From contig CAISZB010000277.1 of assembly GCA_903889845.1 (NCBI GenBank), positions 1 through 13,738 on the forward strand: DNA of 13,738 nt. The letters run 5' to 3'. Source of the stretch: an uncultured Verrucomicrobium sp. (GTDB lineage: Bacteria > Verrucomicrobiota > Verrucomicrobiia > Methylacidiphilales > GAS474). Positions 6,396 through 13,476 of this stretch are shown here, piece by piece (the stretch's first letter is position 1; each line of letters begins with the position of its first letter). The notes under the pieces were generated by a model. That model ran no database searches and was not told where the DNA came from. It saw only the letters and a program-made list of their open reading frames with translations. A program made the position numbers and the translations under genes.

Positions 6396-8240
6396 ATGGC
6401 AAATCTATTGGACGAACTTGAGGAGCGCATCCTCGTCGGCGACGGCGCCACCGGCACCTACCTCCACTCCCTGGGCGTCCCCGACGGGGCCTGCCTGGAG
6501 GAGGCGAACCTGAGCCGGCCCGACCTCGTCACCCGCGTCTACGAGGACTACATCGCCGCCGGGGCCCGCGTCGTGGAAACGAACAGCTTCGGCGCGAACC
6601 GCCTCCGCCTCGCCCGCTACGGCCTCGACGGGAAGGTGAGCGAGATCAACTGGAAGGCCGCCCGCCTCCTGGCCGAAGCGGCGAAGGGGAAGGATGTCTA
6701 CGTCGGCGGCTCCGTCAGCCCCCTCCAGTTCCGCCCGACCGATCCCCCCCTTTCCGACGACGACCGCCGCGCCCTTTACCGGGAACAGATCGGCGCCCTC
6801 CTCGACGGCGGGTGCGATCTCCTTTTCCTGGAGACCTTCCCCGACCTCGCCGAACTCCTCCTCGCCCTCGACGTCTTCCAGAACCTCTCCAACGTTCCCG
6901 TCGTCGCCTCCCTTGCGATCTCCGAGGAGGGACGCCTCGGCAGCGGCCAGGACTTCCAGACCGCCTTCCGCGCCCTGCGCCAGGCGGGGGCCGACCTCGT
7001 CGGCATCAACGGCACGTGCGGCGTCCAGGCCTCCCTCAACCTCTTCGACCGATTGGAACTGGGCCCCGACGACCTCGCCGCCGCCTACCCGAACGCGGGC
7101 AAGCCCGAGTTCTACGAAGGCCGCTTCAACTATTCGGCCAGCCCCGACTACTTCGCCGCGAACGCCCCCCTCTTCGTCGAGCGCGGCGTGCGGCTCCTCG
7201 GCGGGGACTACGGGACGACCCCGGCCCATATCGCCGCCCTGGCCGAGGCCGTCCGCGACCTCAAGCCGCTGAAGGGGGGGAAGAAAGCGCGCCCCCTCCG
7301 CGTCGCCGTTGCCGAAGCCCGGCCTGCCGTCACCACGCCCCCCGTCGAGGAATCCCTCCTCGACCGGCTGAAGAAGAAGCCCGTCACGATCGTCGAGCTC
7401 GATTCGCCAAAAACCCTTTCCATGGAGAAATTCATGGAAGGGGTCCGCGCCCTGAACAAAGCCGGAGCCGACGCGATCACCCTGGCCGACAACTCCCTCG
7501 CCATCCTCCGCGTCAGCAACCTCGCCGCCGCCATGATGATCCGGCGGGACCCCGAGATGACGGCGATCCCCCTCCTCCACGTCGCCTGCCGGGACCGGAA
7601 CCTCCTCGGCCTCCAGTCGGAGGCGATGGGCCTCGGCGCCCTCGGCTTCCGGCACGTCCTGGCGATCACCGGCGATCCGGCGAAGTTCGGCGACCATCCC
7701 GGGGCGACCTCGGTCTACGACCTCAACTCCCTCGGCCTCCTGAAACTCCTCGCCGGGATGAACCGGGGCCTCAGCGCCGTCGGGAAAGACCTCAAGGGGA
7801 AAACCGACTTCGTCATCGGCTGCGCCTTCAACCCGAACGCGAAGCTCTTCGACAGCCAGGTGCGGAAACTCGAATCGAAGATCAAGGCCGGGGCGCAATA
7901 CGTGATGACCCAGCCGGTCTTCGACCCCGCGCTGGTGAAGAAAACCGTCGACGCCGTCGCCCCCCTCGGCGTCCCCGTCTTCGTCGGCCTCATGCCCCTC
8001 CTCAACGCCCGCAATGCTGAGTTCCTCCACAACGAGGTCCCCGGCATCTCGATCCCGGAGAGCGTCCGCGAGTCGTTCCGCCACGCCGCCGACGACAAGG
8101 CCGCCGCCGAGATCGGCCACCGCTTCGCCGCCACCCTCCGCGACGAGATCCGCGCCCACGCGAACGGGACGACAGGAGGGCTTTATCTCATCACGCCGTT
8201 CCTGCGGTACGAGGCCAGCGTGCGGTTGATGGAGGGATAG
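6396..8240 (+). CDS. Homocysteine S-methyltransferase-like domain fused to methylenetetrahydrofolate reductase
   Basis: The 614-residue protein has the YitJ-type layout. Residues 1 to about 290 are a homocysteine S-methyltransferase fold (GDGATGTYLHSLG, ARVVETNSFGANR). Residues about 325-614 are a methylenetetrahydrofolate reductase: TIVELDSPKT with the active-site Glu, ADNSLAILRVSNLAAA, CRDRNLLGLQSEAMGLGALG, LAITGDPAKFGDHPGATSVY, GCAFNPNAKLFDSQVRKLES, YVMTQPVFD. The reductase half would make 5-methyl-THF using flavin and NAD(P)H. The first half is odd: the three zinc cysteines of the family (NC and GGCCGTTP) are absent, being GINGTCG (residues 203-209, only Cys208, shifted) and GGDYGTTP (269-276, Asp271-Tyr272). 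Homocysteine activation by zinc is therefore doubtful. There is no cobalamin domain, so this is not MetH. Reductase call is firm; the role of the N-terminal half is open. Confidence 0.92.
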   Translation: MANLLDELEERILVGDGATGTYLHSLGVPDGACLEEANLSRPDLVTRVYEDYIAAGARVVETNSFGANRLRLARYGLDGKVSEINWKAARLLAEAAKGKDVYVGGSVSPLQFRPTDPPLSDDDRRALYREQIGALLDGGCDLLFLETFPDLAELLLALDVFQNLSNVPVVASLAISEEGRLGSGQDFQTAFRALRQAGADLVGINGTCGVQASLNLFDRLELGPDDLAAAYPNAGKPEFYEGRFNYSASPDYFAANAPLFVERGVRLLGGDYGTTPAHIAALAEAVRDLKPLKGGKKARPLRVAVAEARPAVTTPPVEESLLDRLKKKPVTIVELDSPKTLSMEKFMEGVRALNKAGADAITLADNSLAILRVSNLAAAMMIRRDPEMTAIPLLHVACRDRNLLGLQSEAMGLGALGFRHVLAITGDPAKFGDHPGATSVYDLNSLGLLKLLAGMNRGLSAVGKDLKGKTDFVIGCAFNPNAKLFDSQVRKLESKIKAGAQYVMTQPVFDPALVKKTVDAVAPLGVPVFVGLMPLLNARNAEFLHNEVPGISIPESVRESFRHAADDKAAAEIGHRFAATLRDEIRAHANGTTGGLYLITPFLRYEASVRLMEG

Positions 8241-8286
8241 GATACTCCTTGCACCCCGCAGTTAAGGCCTCCTAGCATCTTCCGAC

Positions 8287-9306
8287 ATGGGTATTGGCTC
8301 CTGCACGACACGGATGATTTTGGAAGAACACAAGCGTTCTCCCTTTGCTGGAAAAGTACTCCAGCTCGGACGCCAGGACATCCGCCTAAGCATCGAGGAA
8401 TTCAAGGCCCACGCCCAAGAACACCAGGTTCCTCTCCGTACCACGTCGTTCCAGCAAGTCGAGAAAGCCGATATCCGGGATACTCCGACCATCGATGATC
8501 GCTCCTTTTTCACCGCCTTGGGATTCGAGTCGGTCGAGAGCCTCGATGCCTCGGCCTTCGAGAAGGCGGAAATCATTTGGGATCTGAACCAACCGATCCC
8601 GGAAAAATACCATTCCTCCTACGATCTCATTTACGATGGAGGAACCCTGGAGCATGTCTTCCATACGCCCATCGCGTTGGAGAATATTTTTCATCTCCTG
8701 AAGCCCGGCGGGCGGATCATCCACCATTCCCCCGCCAATAATTACGTCGATCACGGGTTTTACAGCTTCTCCCCGACGCTCTTTTACGATTACTACACCG
8801 CCAACGGGTTCGACATCGAAAAAAGCTATATCACCGAAAACGAAATCGATCACTTTAAGCCGGTCGAAGTCTACGAGTATCGCCCCGGCTCACTCGATCA
8901 CCTTTCCTTTGGAGGTTTCGTCGGCGGTAAAATGTTGGCGATCTTTTTCGTGGCCAGAAAAAAAGCGACCTCGACAGGAGACCGGTATCCCACGCAAGGT
9001 CACTATCAAAAGACTTGGCCGGAATTGAATCCAACGAAAGACAAGGCGGCGATAAAGCCCGACCTCTTCGTGAACCGGCACGGCTCGCTGCTTCCCCAAC
9101 CCGTCCACCTCCACCCCCTGGCATCAGCCCCGGTCAGCCTGCCGGCGGACTTGTGGCAACAAGACCGCGCCCGCGCCCTCGCTGGCGCCGAGTTCCTGCT
9201 TCATGGGTCGAGCAACGGAATCCGGGGCGTCCCCTTCTTCATGCTCTGGAAAATCTTGACCCGGAAAATTTCCTACAGCCTCTTCAAAAGGATCAAGACG
9301 AAATAG
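8287..9306 (+). CDS. SAM-dependent methyltransferase-like protein of a glycan-locus type
   Basis: The 339-residue product resembles class I methyltransferase-like proteins seen in surface polysaccharide loci. Supporting segments are AGKVLQLGRQDIRLS near the N-terminus and DLIYDGGTLEHVFHTPIALE with FHLLKPGGRIIHHSPANN and NYVDHGFYSFSPTLFYDYY in the middle. The usual SAM-binding glycine motif is atypical, so catalytic activity is unproven. DNA from about 8287 to 9060 is much less GC-rich (roughly 40-58% per 60-base line) than neighbours (about 70%), while the last 245 bases are near 70%; this suggests transfer and a composite origin. There is no Shine-Dalgarno before the ATG; a second ATG lies at codon 11. 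A weak promoter-like pair TTGCAC (8249) and TAGCAT (8273) with 18-bp spacing precedes it. It converges with the glycosyltransferase gene, with 19 bp between stops. Confidence 0.7.
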   Translation: MGIGSCTTRMILEEHKRSPFAGKVLQLGRQDIRLSIEEFKAHAQEHQVPLRTTSFQQVEKADIRDTPTIDDRSFFTALGFESVESLDASAFEKAEIIWDLNQPIPEKYHSSYDLIYDGGTLEHVFHTPIALENIFHLLKPGGRIIHHSPANNYVDHGFYSFSPTLFYDYYTANGFDIEKSYITENEIDHFKPVEVYEYRPGSLDHLSFGGFVGGKMLAIFFVARKKATSTGDRYPTQGHYQKTWPELNPTKDKAAIKPDLFVNRHGSLLPQPVHLHPLASAPVSLPADLWQQDRARALAGAEFLLHGSSNGIRGVPFFMLWKILTRKISYSLFKRIKTK

Positions 9307-9325
9307 AAGACGGCAGCGCCTCCCT

Positions 9326-10303
9326 CTACTTCCTCGCCTGCATCGCGGAGAGGTCGATCTCCGTGTGGGCGATCCGGGGCGGGACGGGGCGGAAGCGGCG
9401 CACCAGTTCGCGGATCGTCTTCGAGCTCCGCAACGCCGCCCGCAGGAGGGAGAGGAGGAACGCCGGGGAGATCAATCGCCAGTACCGGGGCCGCCCGAGG
9501 AGGACGGAGAACATGAGCCACTGGTAATACGACATCACCCCGCTCCGGTTGAAGCCGGGGCGGACGTCGGCCATCTCCGGCTCGAGGAGCGTCTCCGCCA
9601 TCGCGGCGTAGACCTTCTTCCGTTCCGCCGGGGGATGCTTGCTGATGTGGGAATAGCTCCCGGAATGGAGCCGCATCACCGCCATCGGATGGGGCGTCCA
9701 CGCGATGCCGTGCCGGAAGGCGAGGACGTAGGTGGCGAACCAGTCCATGTGCCAGTCGTGCTCCGGGCGGAAGGAGCCGCAGTCCCAAAGCCGCTGCCGG
9801 TGGAAGAGGGTGGCGTGGGTCCCGATGTCGAGGCAGCCCCGCTTCGCCAGCGCGACGCATTCTTCCGGGCTGATGAAGCACTCCTGGTCGGGCATCGCGA
9901 GGCCCGTGGTGAACTGGTCGTCGGTCGCCTCGTTCCACCAGACGGAGCGGCCGCAGACCATCGCGGCCTGGGGATAAGCCTCGGCGACGCGCATCCCGGC
10001 CTCCAGGGTGCCGGGCAGGATGAGGTCGTCGCTGGCCGTGCTGAGGAAGAAGTCGCCTGTCGCCCGCTCGAGGAGCTGCCGGTAGGAATAGATCGCCCCC
10101 CGGTTCGGCTGGTTGCGGATCAGGGTGAGGAGGGGATACTTCGCCGCCCAGGCGGTGAGGACCTCCCACGACCCGTCGGTCGAGCCGTCGTCGGTGATGA
10201 GGAACTCGTCGGGCTGGCGGGACTGCTGCGCGACGGCCTCGACGACGGCATCGAGGTTCGCCGCCCGGTTGTAGGTGCTGGCGAAGACCGTCAGGGTGGC
10301 CAT
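9326..10303 (-). CDS. Family 2 glycosyltransferase
   Basis: The 325-residue protein begins with a GT-A fold typical of family 2: LTVFASTYNRAANLDAVVEA, LITDDGSTDGS (Asp38-Asp39), NRGAIYSYRQLLERATGDFF, and SDD at residues 91-93 in the place of the DxD metal site. Residues 94-200 keep the acceptor-side HDWHMDWFATYVLAF segment. No C-terminal membrane helix is clear, although LISPAFLLSLLRAAL is amphipathic or hydrophobic and could attach it to the membrane. It would transfer a sugar from a nucleotide donor in the cytoplasm; donor and acceptor are unknown. It is the last gene of the four-gene operon, 19 bp after the radical SAM gene, whose stop codon sits in a 13-nt palindrome (10318-10330). The leader is CTCTCCTCCCCTCCG with no Shine-Dalgarno. 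Confidence 0.93.
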   Translation of the reverse strand: MATLTVFASTYNRAANLDAVVEAVAQQSRQPDEFLITDDGSTDGSWEVLTAWAAKYPLLTLIRNQPNRGAIYSYRQLLERATGDFFLSTASDDLILPGTLEAGMRVAEAYPQAAMVCGRSVWWNEATDDQFTTGLAMPDQECFISPEECVALAKRGCLDIGTHATLFHRQRLWDCGSFRPEHDWHMDWFATYVLAFRHGIAWTPHPMAVMRLHSGSYSHISKHPPAERKKVYAAMAETLLEPEMADVRPGFNRSGVMSYYQWLMFSVLLGRPRYWRLISPAFLLSLLRAALRSSKTIRELVRRFRPVPPRIAHTEIDLSAMQARK

Positions 10304-10322
10304 CGGAGGGGAGGAGAGGGTC

Positions 10323-11399
10323 TTAGACCCCGGCCGCGGTCCGCTGCTCGCGCATCTCGCTCTTCGCCGCGTCGATGAGCTTCGTGACGTGCCCGGCCCG
10401 GTTCTCTTCCTTCCAGGTGTCGAGCTTGTCGACCCGGTTGTAGTAGGTCATCAGCGGGGAGCTGCGGATCAGGACGCCGTCGCGGATCGTCTCCTCGTAG
10501 TCGTACTTCGCCCAGACGTTGCAGTTCTTGCAGAAGGGGACCTTGTCCCACTGGCCGGTCTCGTGGTAGTGGCGGACCTTGGTCAGCTCTTCGCCGTGCC
10601 AGACGGCGTGGACGCCGTCCTTGATCACGTTCCCGACGTTCGTCTGGTGGAACCCGTCGAGGCAGCAGAGGGAGACGTTGCCGTTGAACTGGACGGCCAT
10701 CGTGTCGTAGAGCGCGCCGCAGGGGGTGCGGTGCTCCGGCAGGGGGACGCGCTTCACGCGGCCCTCGTCCTCGTAGCGCTCGCCGATCCGGATGACGTCG
10801 ACGTGGGGGAGCCACTTCGCGATGAACTCCTCGCGCTCGGCGAAGTTCGCGGCCTCCTCGGTGAAGGAGACGCCGACGCGGGGGATCGTCCCCTCGCCGC
10901 GGGCCTTGAGCATGGTGAAGACGGCCTTCTCGATCTCGTCGAGCTTGTCGGTGCCGCGCGTCTTCATCAGGGTCTCCTTCTTCGTCGCGTCGATGCTGAT
11001 GAAGATCGAGTCGAGCTTGATCTCGACGAGGAAGGCGGCCATCTCGTCGTCGAGGAGGAGGCCGTTCGTGTTGAAGGAGGCGGGGATGCCCCGTTCCTTC
11101 ACGGCGCGCATGTGTTCCTTGAAGTTCTTCGCCAGGAGCGGCTCCGTCCACATGTTCGGCTGGAAGGCGGGCTTCGCCGCCATGACCTCGTCGAGGATCT
11201 TCCGGGCGTCCTCCAGGGACATCCGGCCCCGCAGGGCGCGGAGCGACTCGTTGTCGTCGGGGCCGTGGACCCAGCACTTCGGGCACTTGAGATTGCAGTA
11301 ACCACCCTGGACGTCGACGAGGAGCCGGGGAGGAAAATCGGGAACGGGCAGGGGAGCGGGGGTCGATTCCATGCGTTTCTTGGTGTGGCAGAGGAGCAT
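10323..11399 (-). CDS. Radical SAM enzyme with SPASM/twitch-like auxiliary cluster
   Basis: The 358-residue protein has the radical SAM motif GGYCNLKCPKCW (Cys35, Cys39, Cys42) for the SAM-binding 4Fe-4S cluster, followed by barrel segments such as PASFNTNGLLLDDEMAAFL and LDSIFISIDATKKETL. A C-terminal SPASM-like domain has CGALYDTMAVQFNGNVSLCC and FCKNCNVWAKY. Cys227, Cys245, Cys290 and Cys293 could hold one auxiliary cluster; the CX5CX3C that would bind a second cluster is missing. This is twitch-like, as in the sugar dehydrogenase BtrN, though many uncharacterised SPASM proteins in polysaccharide loci look similar. I chose ATG 11399 because GGGGGAG stands 7 nt upstream; ATG at codon 10 is the alternative. 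It lies 25 bp after the acetyltransferase-like gene. Likely reaction: oxidation or epimerisation of a sugar or cyclitol; inference. Confidence 0.9.
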   Translation of the reverse strand: MLLCHTKKRMESTPAPLPVPDFPPRLLVDVQGGYCNLKCPKCWVHGPDDNESLRALRGRMSLEDARKILDEVMAAKPAFQPNMWTEPLLAKNFKEHMRAVKERGIPASFNTNGLLLDDEMAAFLVEIKLDSIFISIDATKKETLMKTRGTDKLDEIEKAVFTMLKARGEGTIPRVGVSFTEEAANFAEREEFIAKWLPHVDVIRIGERYEDEGRVKRVPLPEHRTPCGALYDTMAVQFNGNVSLCCLDGFHQTNVGNVIKDGVHAVWHGEELTKVRHYHETGQWDKVPFCKNCNVWAKYDYEETIRDGVLIRSSPLMTYYNRVDKLDTWKEENRAGHVTKLIDAAKSEMREQRTAAGV

Positions 11400-11424
11400 C
11401 GGTCATCTCCCCCGATTCGTCAAC

Positions 11425-12240
11425 TCAATCGCGCGGCCCCCCGGTGCTCCCGTCCCGGCACTTGAGGCACGTCGGGGAACAGACGGTGAGGAACGGCTTT
11501 TCGCCGAGAAGCCGGGCTGCCGCCGGGATCAATTCCCGCAAAGGGGCGGCCCAGACCGTCGCGGCCCCAAGCGGCCCTTTGTGAAAAAGAGACTGAAGAT
11601 CCTCCCCCAGCGCGGGGAACCCGTTCCCGCATCCGGCGACATGGACGCGGCGGGTCTTCCCCTCCCTGTCGACCGCCCAGCGGATGAAGGGACGCCGCCC
11701 CGCCCGCTGCTCGGCCAGGTGGAGCGCCGAGCACGACTCAAGGCCGACGCCGACGAGGGCGACCCAGCCGTCGTTCGCTTCCAGCCACTCCATCGGGCGA
11801 TGGGGCTGGTCCCACGGATGGGGCTGGGTCATCGCCTCCGCCCCTTCCCCCCAGGCGACCCAGGAATTCCACGGATGGCCGCTCCGCTCCGCGCCGGGCA
11901 GGGCGACCAGCTTCCGGGGAAAGACCCCCATCCGGGGATCGATCGAGGCGGTCCGGGGATCGAAGGGAATCGCCGGGGAGACCCACCGCTTCGCGTAATC
12001 GAAGCCGTTCCGCTCCGGGTGGTCGTCGTCGGGCGGGTGGATCGTCGACTCGAAGGTGAAGCCGGGGGCGGCGACGGTCGGGCAGAGCCTCGTCAGGACG
12101 GAGAGGTAGCCGTCGATCCCCCCTTCGACCTCCCCGACGGCGCGGAACGCCGTGTGGAAGACGACGCGCCGCCCGACGAGGCCGAGGGCGGCGAGCTGCC
12201 GTTCCAACTCGGCAAGGGAGGTCAGGGGGAGATCGGACAT
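11425..12240 (-). CDS. AAC(3)-family N-acetyltransferase
   Basis: The 271-residue protein matches the Antibiotic_NAT (aminoglycoside 3-N-acetyltransferase/YokD/FrbF) family, which moves acetyl from acetyl-CoA to an amino group. Family marks are TVAAPGFTFES near residue 55, FPRKLVALPGAERSGHPWNS with His122, and LVGVGLESCSALHLAEQRAG (residues 162-181). The C-terminus bears three cysteines, VCSPTCLKC (Cys254, Cys258, Cys261), which may bind a metal. The ATG at 12240 is preferred: AAGG lies 8 nt upstream; a GTG at 12249 would add three residues. Located between a sugar aminotransferase and a radical SAM gene, it most likely acetylates the amino group that the aminotransferase installs. Calling it drug resistance would go beyond the evidence. 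Gaps are 24 bp upstream and 25 bp downstream. Confidence 0.85.
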   Translation of the reverse strand: MSDLPLTSLAELERQLAALGLVGRRVVFHTAFRAVGEVEGGIDGYLSVLTRLCPTVAAPGFTFESTIHPPDDDHPERNGFDYAKRWVSPAIPFDPRTASIDPRMGVFPRKLVALPGAERSGHPWNSWVAWGEGAEAMTQPHPWDQPHRPMEWLEANDGWVALVGVGLESCSALHLAEQRAGRRPFIRWAVDREGKTRRVHVAGCGNGFPALGEDLQSLFHKGPLGAATVWAAPLRELIPAAARLLGEKPFLTVCSPTCLKCRDGSTGGPRD

Positions 12241-12264
12241 TCCCTCCACCTTAGCACAGCGCGT

Positions 12265-13476
12265 TTACTTGAGATAGGCCGCCTCGACCTTCGCGATCGC
12301 GGCGACGACGTCGGCGACCTCGGCCTCGCCGTGGCGCTCGTGGAAGAGGACGTTGAAGGAACCGTCCCGGGCGGCGAGGACGTTCCCGCAATGGAACGCG
12401 TCGGCCAGGTAGGGCTTCAGGTAGGTCCACTCCTCGGCCAGGTAGGCGTAGCGCGGATTCACGCCGATCCCCTCGGCGCCGACCGCCTTCGCGAAGTCGG
12501 CGACCGGAACCGAAATCCGCGAGGCGTCGACCCGGACGATGGCGAAGAAGGGGGAATCGTTCCGCGTGAAGGGGGCGAGGGAACACGCCTTCAGCCCCGC
12601 CGCCTTCAGCCCCGCGTCGAGGAGTTCCAGGAACCGGAGCCGCCGCGCGATCACGCCGGGGAGCTTCGCCAGGGAGGCGAGGCCGATGGCGCAGGAGACC
12701 TCGTCCTGGTTGAAGTTCAGCGCCGGGAAGAGGAATTGGGAGGGGTCCTTCTCGTCGAAGCCTTCCTTCCAATAGGGCTTCCCCCGGTCGGCGGCGGCGC
12801 GGACGAGGTGGTAGCGGTCGAGGTCGCGCGTGTAGACCACGCCCCCGCAGCCGCCGGTCGAGTGGTTCTTCCGGTACATCGTCGAGAACGCCGCGATGTC
12901 GCCGAACGTCCCGACCTTTTTCCCGTGATAGGTCGCCCCGTGGGCGTGGGAGCAGTCCTCCATGAGGAGGAGTTTCTTTTCCCGGCAGAGCGCGGCGATC
13001 TCCGCGATCGGCGCGGCCTGCCCCGCAAAGTGGACGACGACGACGGCCTTCGCCTTCGGCCCGATGCGGGCGGCAATCTGTTCCGGCCCGACGTTGAAGG
13101 TCCCCGGCATCGTGTCGACGAGGACGGGGACGAGCTGGTTCAGGACGATGGCGTTGAGCGTCCCCGGATCGGTGCAGGGGGAGACGAGGACGTGGTCGCC
13201 GGGGGCGAGGCGGAGCGCGGCGAGGGCGACGAAGAGGGAGGCCGTCCCGGTGCTGACCGCGTCGGCATAGCCCTCCCCGCCGAGGGCGGCGACGAAGGCG
13301 TCGGTGTACCGTTGCTCGAAGATTCCCTGGTAGCCGAAGTCGATCCCCTTTTCCTTGTAGGCCGCGAAGACCTCCTGGATCAGGGCCAGTTCCTCGTCGC
13401 CGAAGGCCATCCGGCCCGGCATAGGCGTCGCGCGCGTTTTCGGCCCGCCGAAGAGGGCCAAGTCCAATTTACTCAT
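12265..13476 (-). CDS. DegT/DnrJ/EryC1/StrS-family PLP sugar aminotransferase
   Basis: The 403-residue protein is a fold-type I PLP enzyme of the DegT/StrS family, which puts amino groups on keto-sugars or cyclitols using glutamate or glutamine. Landmarks are ADAVSTGTASLFVALAALRL (PLP phosphate site, residue 71 onward), LLMEDCSHAHGATYHGKKVG with PLP-contacting Asp174, FGDIAAFSTMYRKNHSTGG with the presumed Schiff-base Lys203, and FLFPALNFNQDEVSCAIGLA. The usual TGEGG after the lysine is TGGCGG, one residue longer. Length is normal or slightly long for the family. It is the first gene of a four-gene operon, with a weak AAGG ribosome site before ATG. Its upstream region contains a large inverted repeat. 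Some members of this fold are dehydratases that lack the lysine, which does not apply here. Confidence 0.93.
   Translation of the reverse strand: MSKLDLALFGGPKTRATPMPGRMAFGDEELALIQEVFAAYKEKGIDFGYQGIFEQRYTDAFVAALGGEGYADAVSTGTASLFVALAALRLAPGDHVLVSPCTDPGTLNAIVLNQLVPVLVDTMPGTFNVGPEQIAARIGPKAKAVVVVHFAGQAAPIAEIAALCREKKLLLMEDCSHAHGATYHGKKVGTFGDIAAFSTMYRKNHSTGGCGGVVYTRDLDRYHLVRAAADRGKPYWKEGFDEKDPSQFLFPALNFNQDEVSCAIGLASLAKLPGVIARRLRFLELLDAGLKAAGLKACSLAPFTRNDSPFFAIVRVDASRISVPVADFAKAVGAEGIGVNPRYAYLAEEWTYLKPYLADAFHCGNVLAARDGSFNVLFHERHGEAEVADVVAAIAKVEAAYLK

Noticed and set aside
6405..8159. 584-codon minus-strand open frame opposite the one-carbon enzyme
   Set aside because: It is a mirror of a well-supported gene in GC-rich DNA; the translation is a Gly/Glu/Val-rich string with no family motif.
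6396..8240. Cobalamin-dependent methionine synthase (MetH)
   Set aside because: No cobalamin-binding or activation domain is present; the C-terminal half is clearly methylenetetrahydrofolate reductase.
8241..8286. Terminator or strong promoter between the one-carbon and methyltransferase-like genes
   Set aside because: No hairpin is seen, and the TTGCAC/TAGCAT pair matches consensus at only 3 and 4 of 6 positions, which is too weak to list as a feature.
9307..9325. Bidirectional terminator between the convergent methyltransferase and GT2 genes
   Set aside because: The 19-bp gap has no stem of useful length and no T-run.
11425..12240. Aminoglycoside resistance gene
   Set aside because: Family membership alone does not show drug acetylation; the neighbouring sugar genes make a biosynthetic role more likely.
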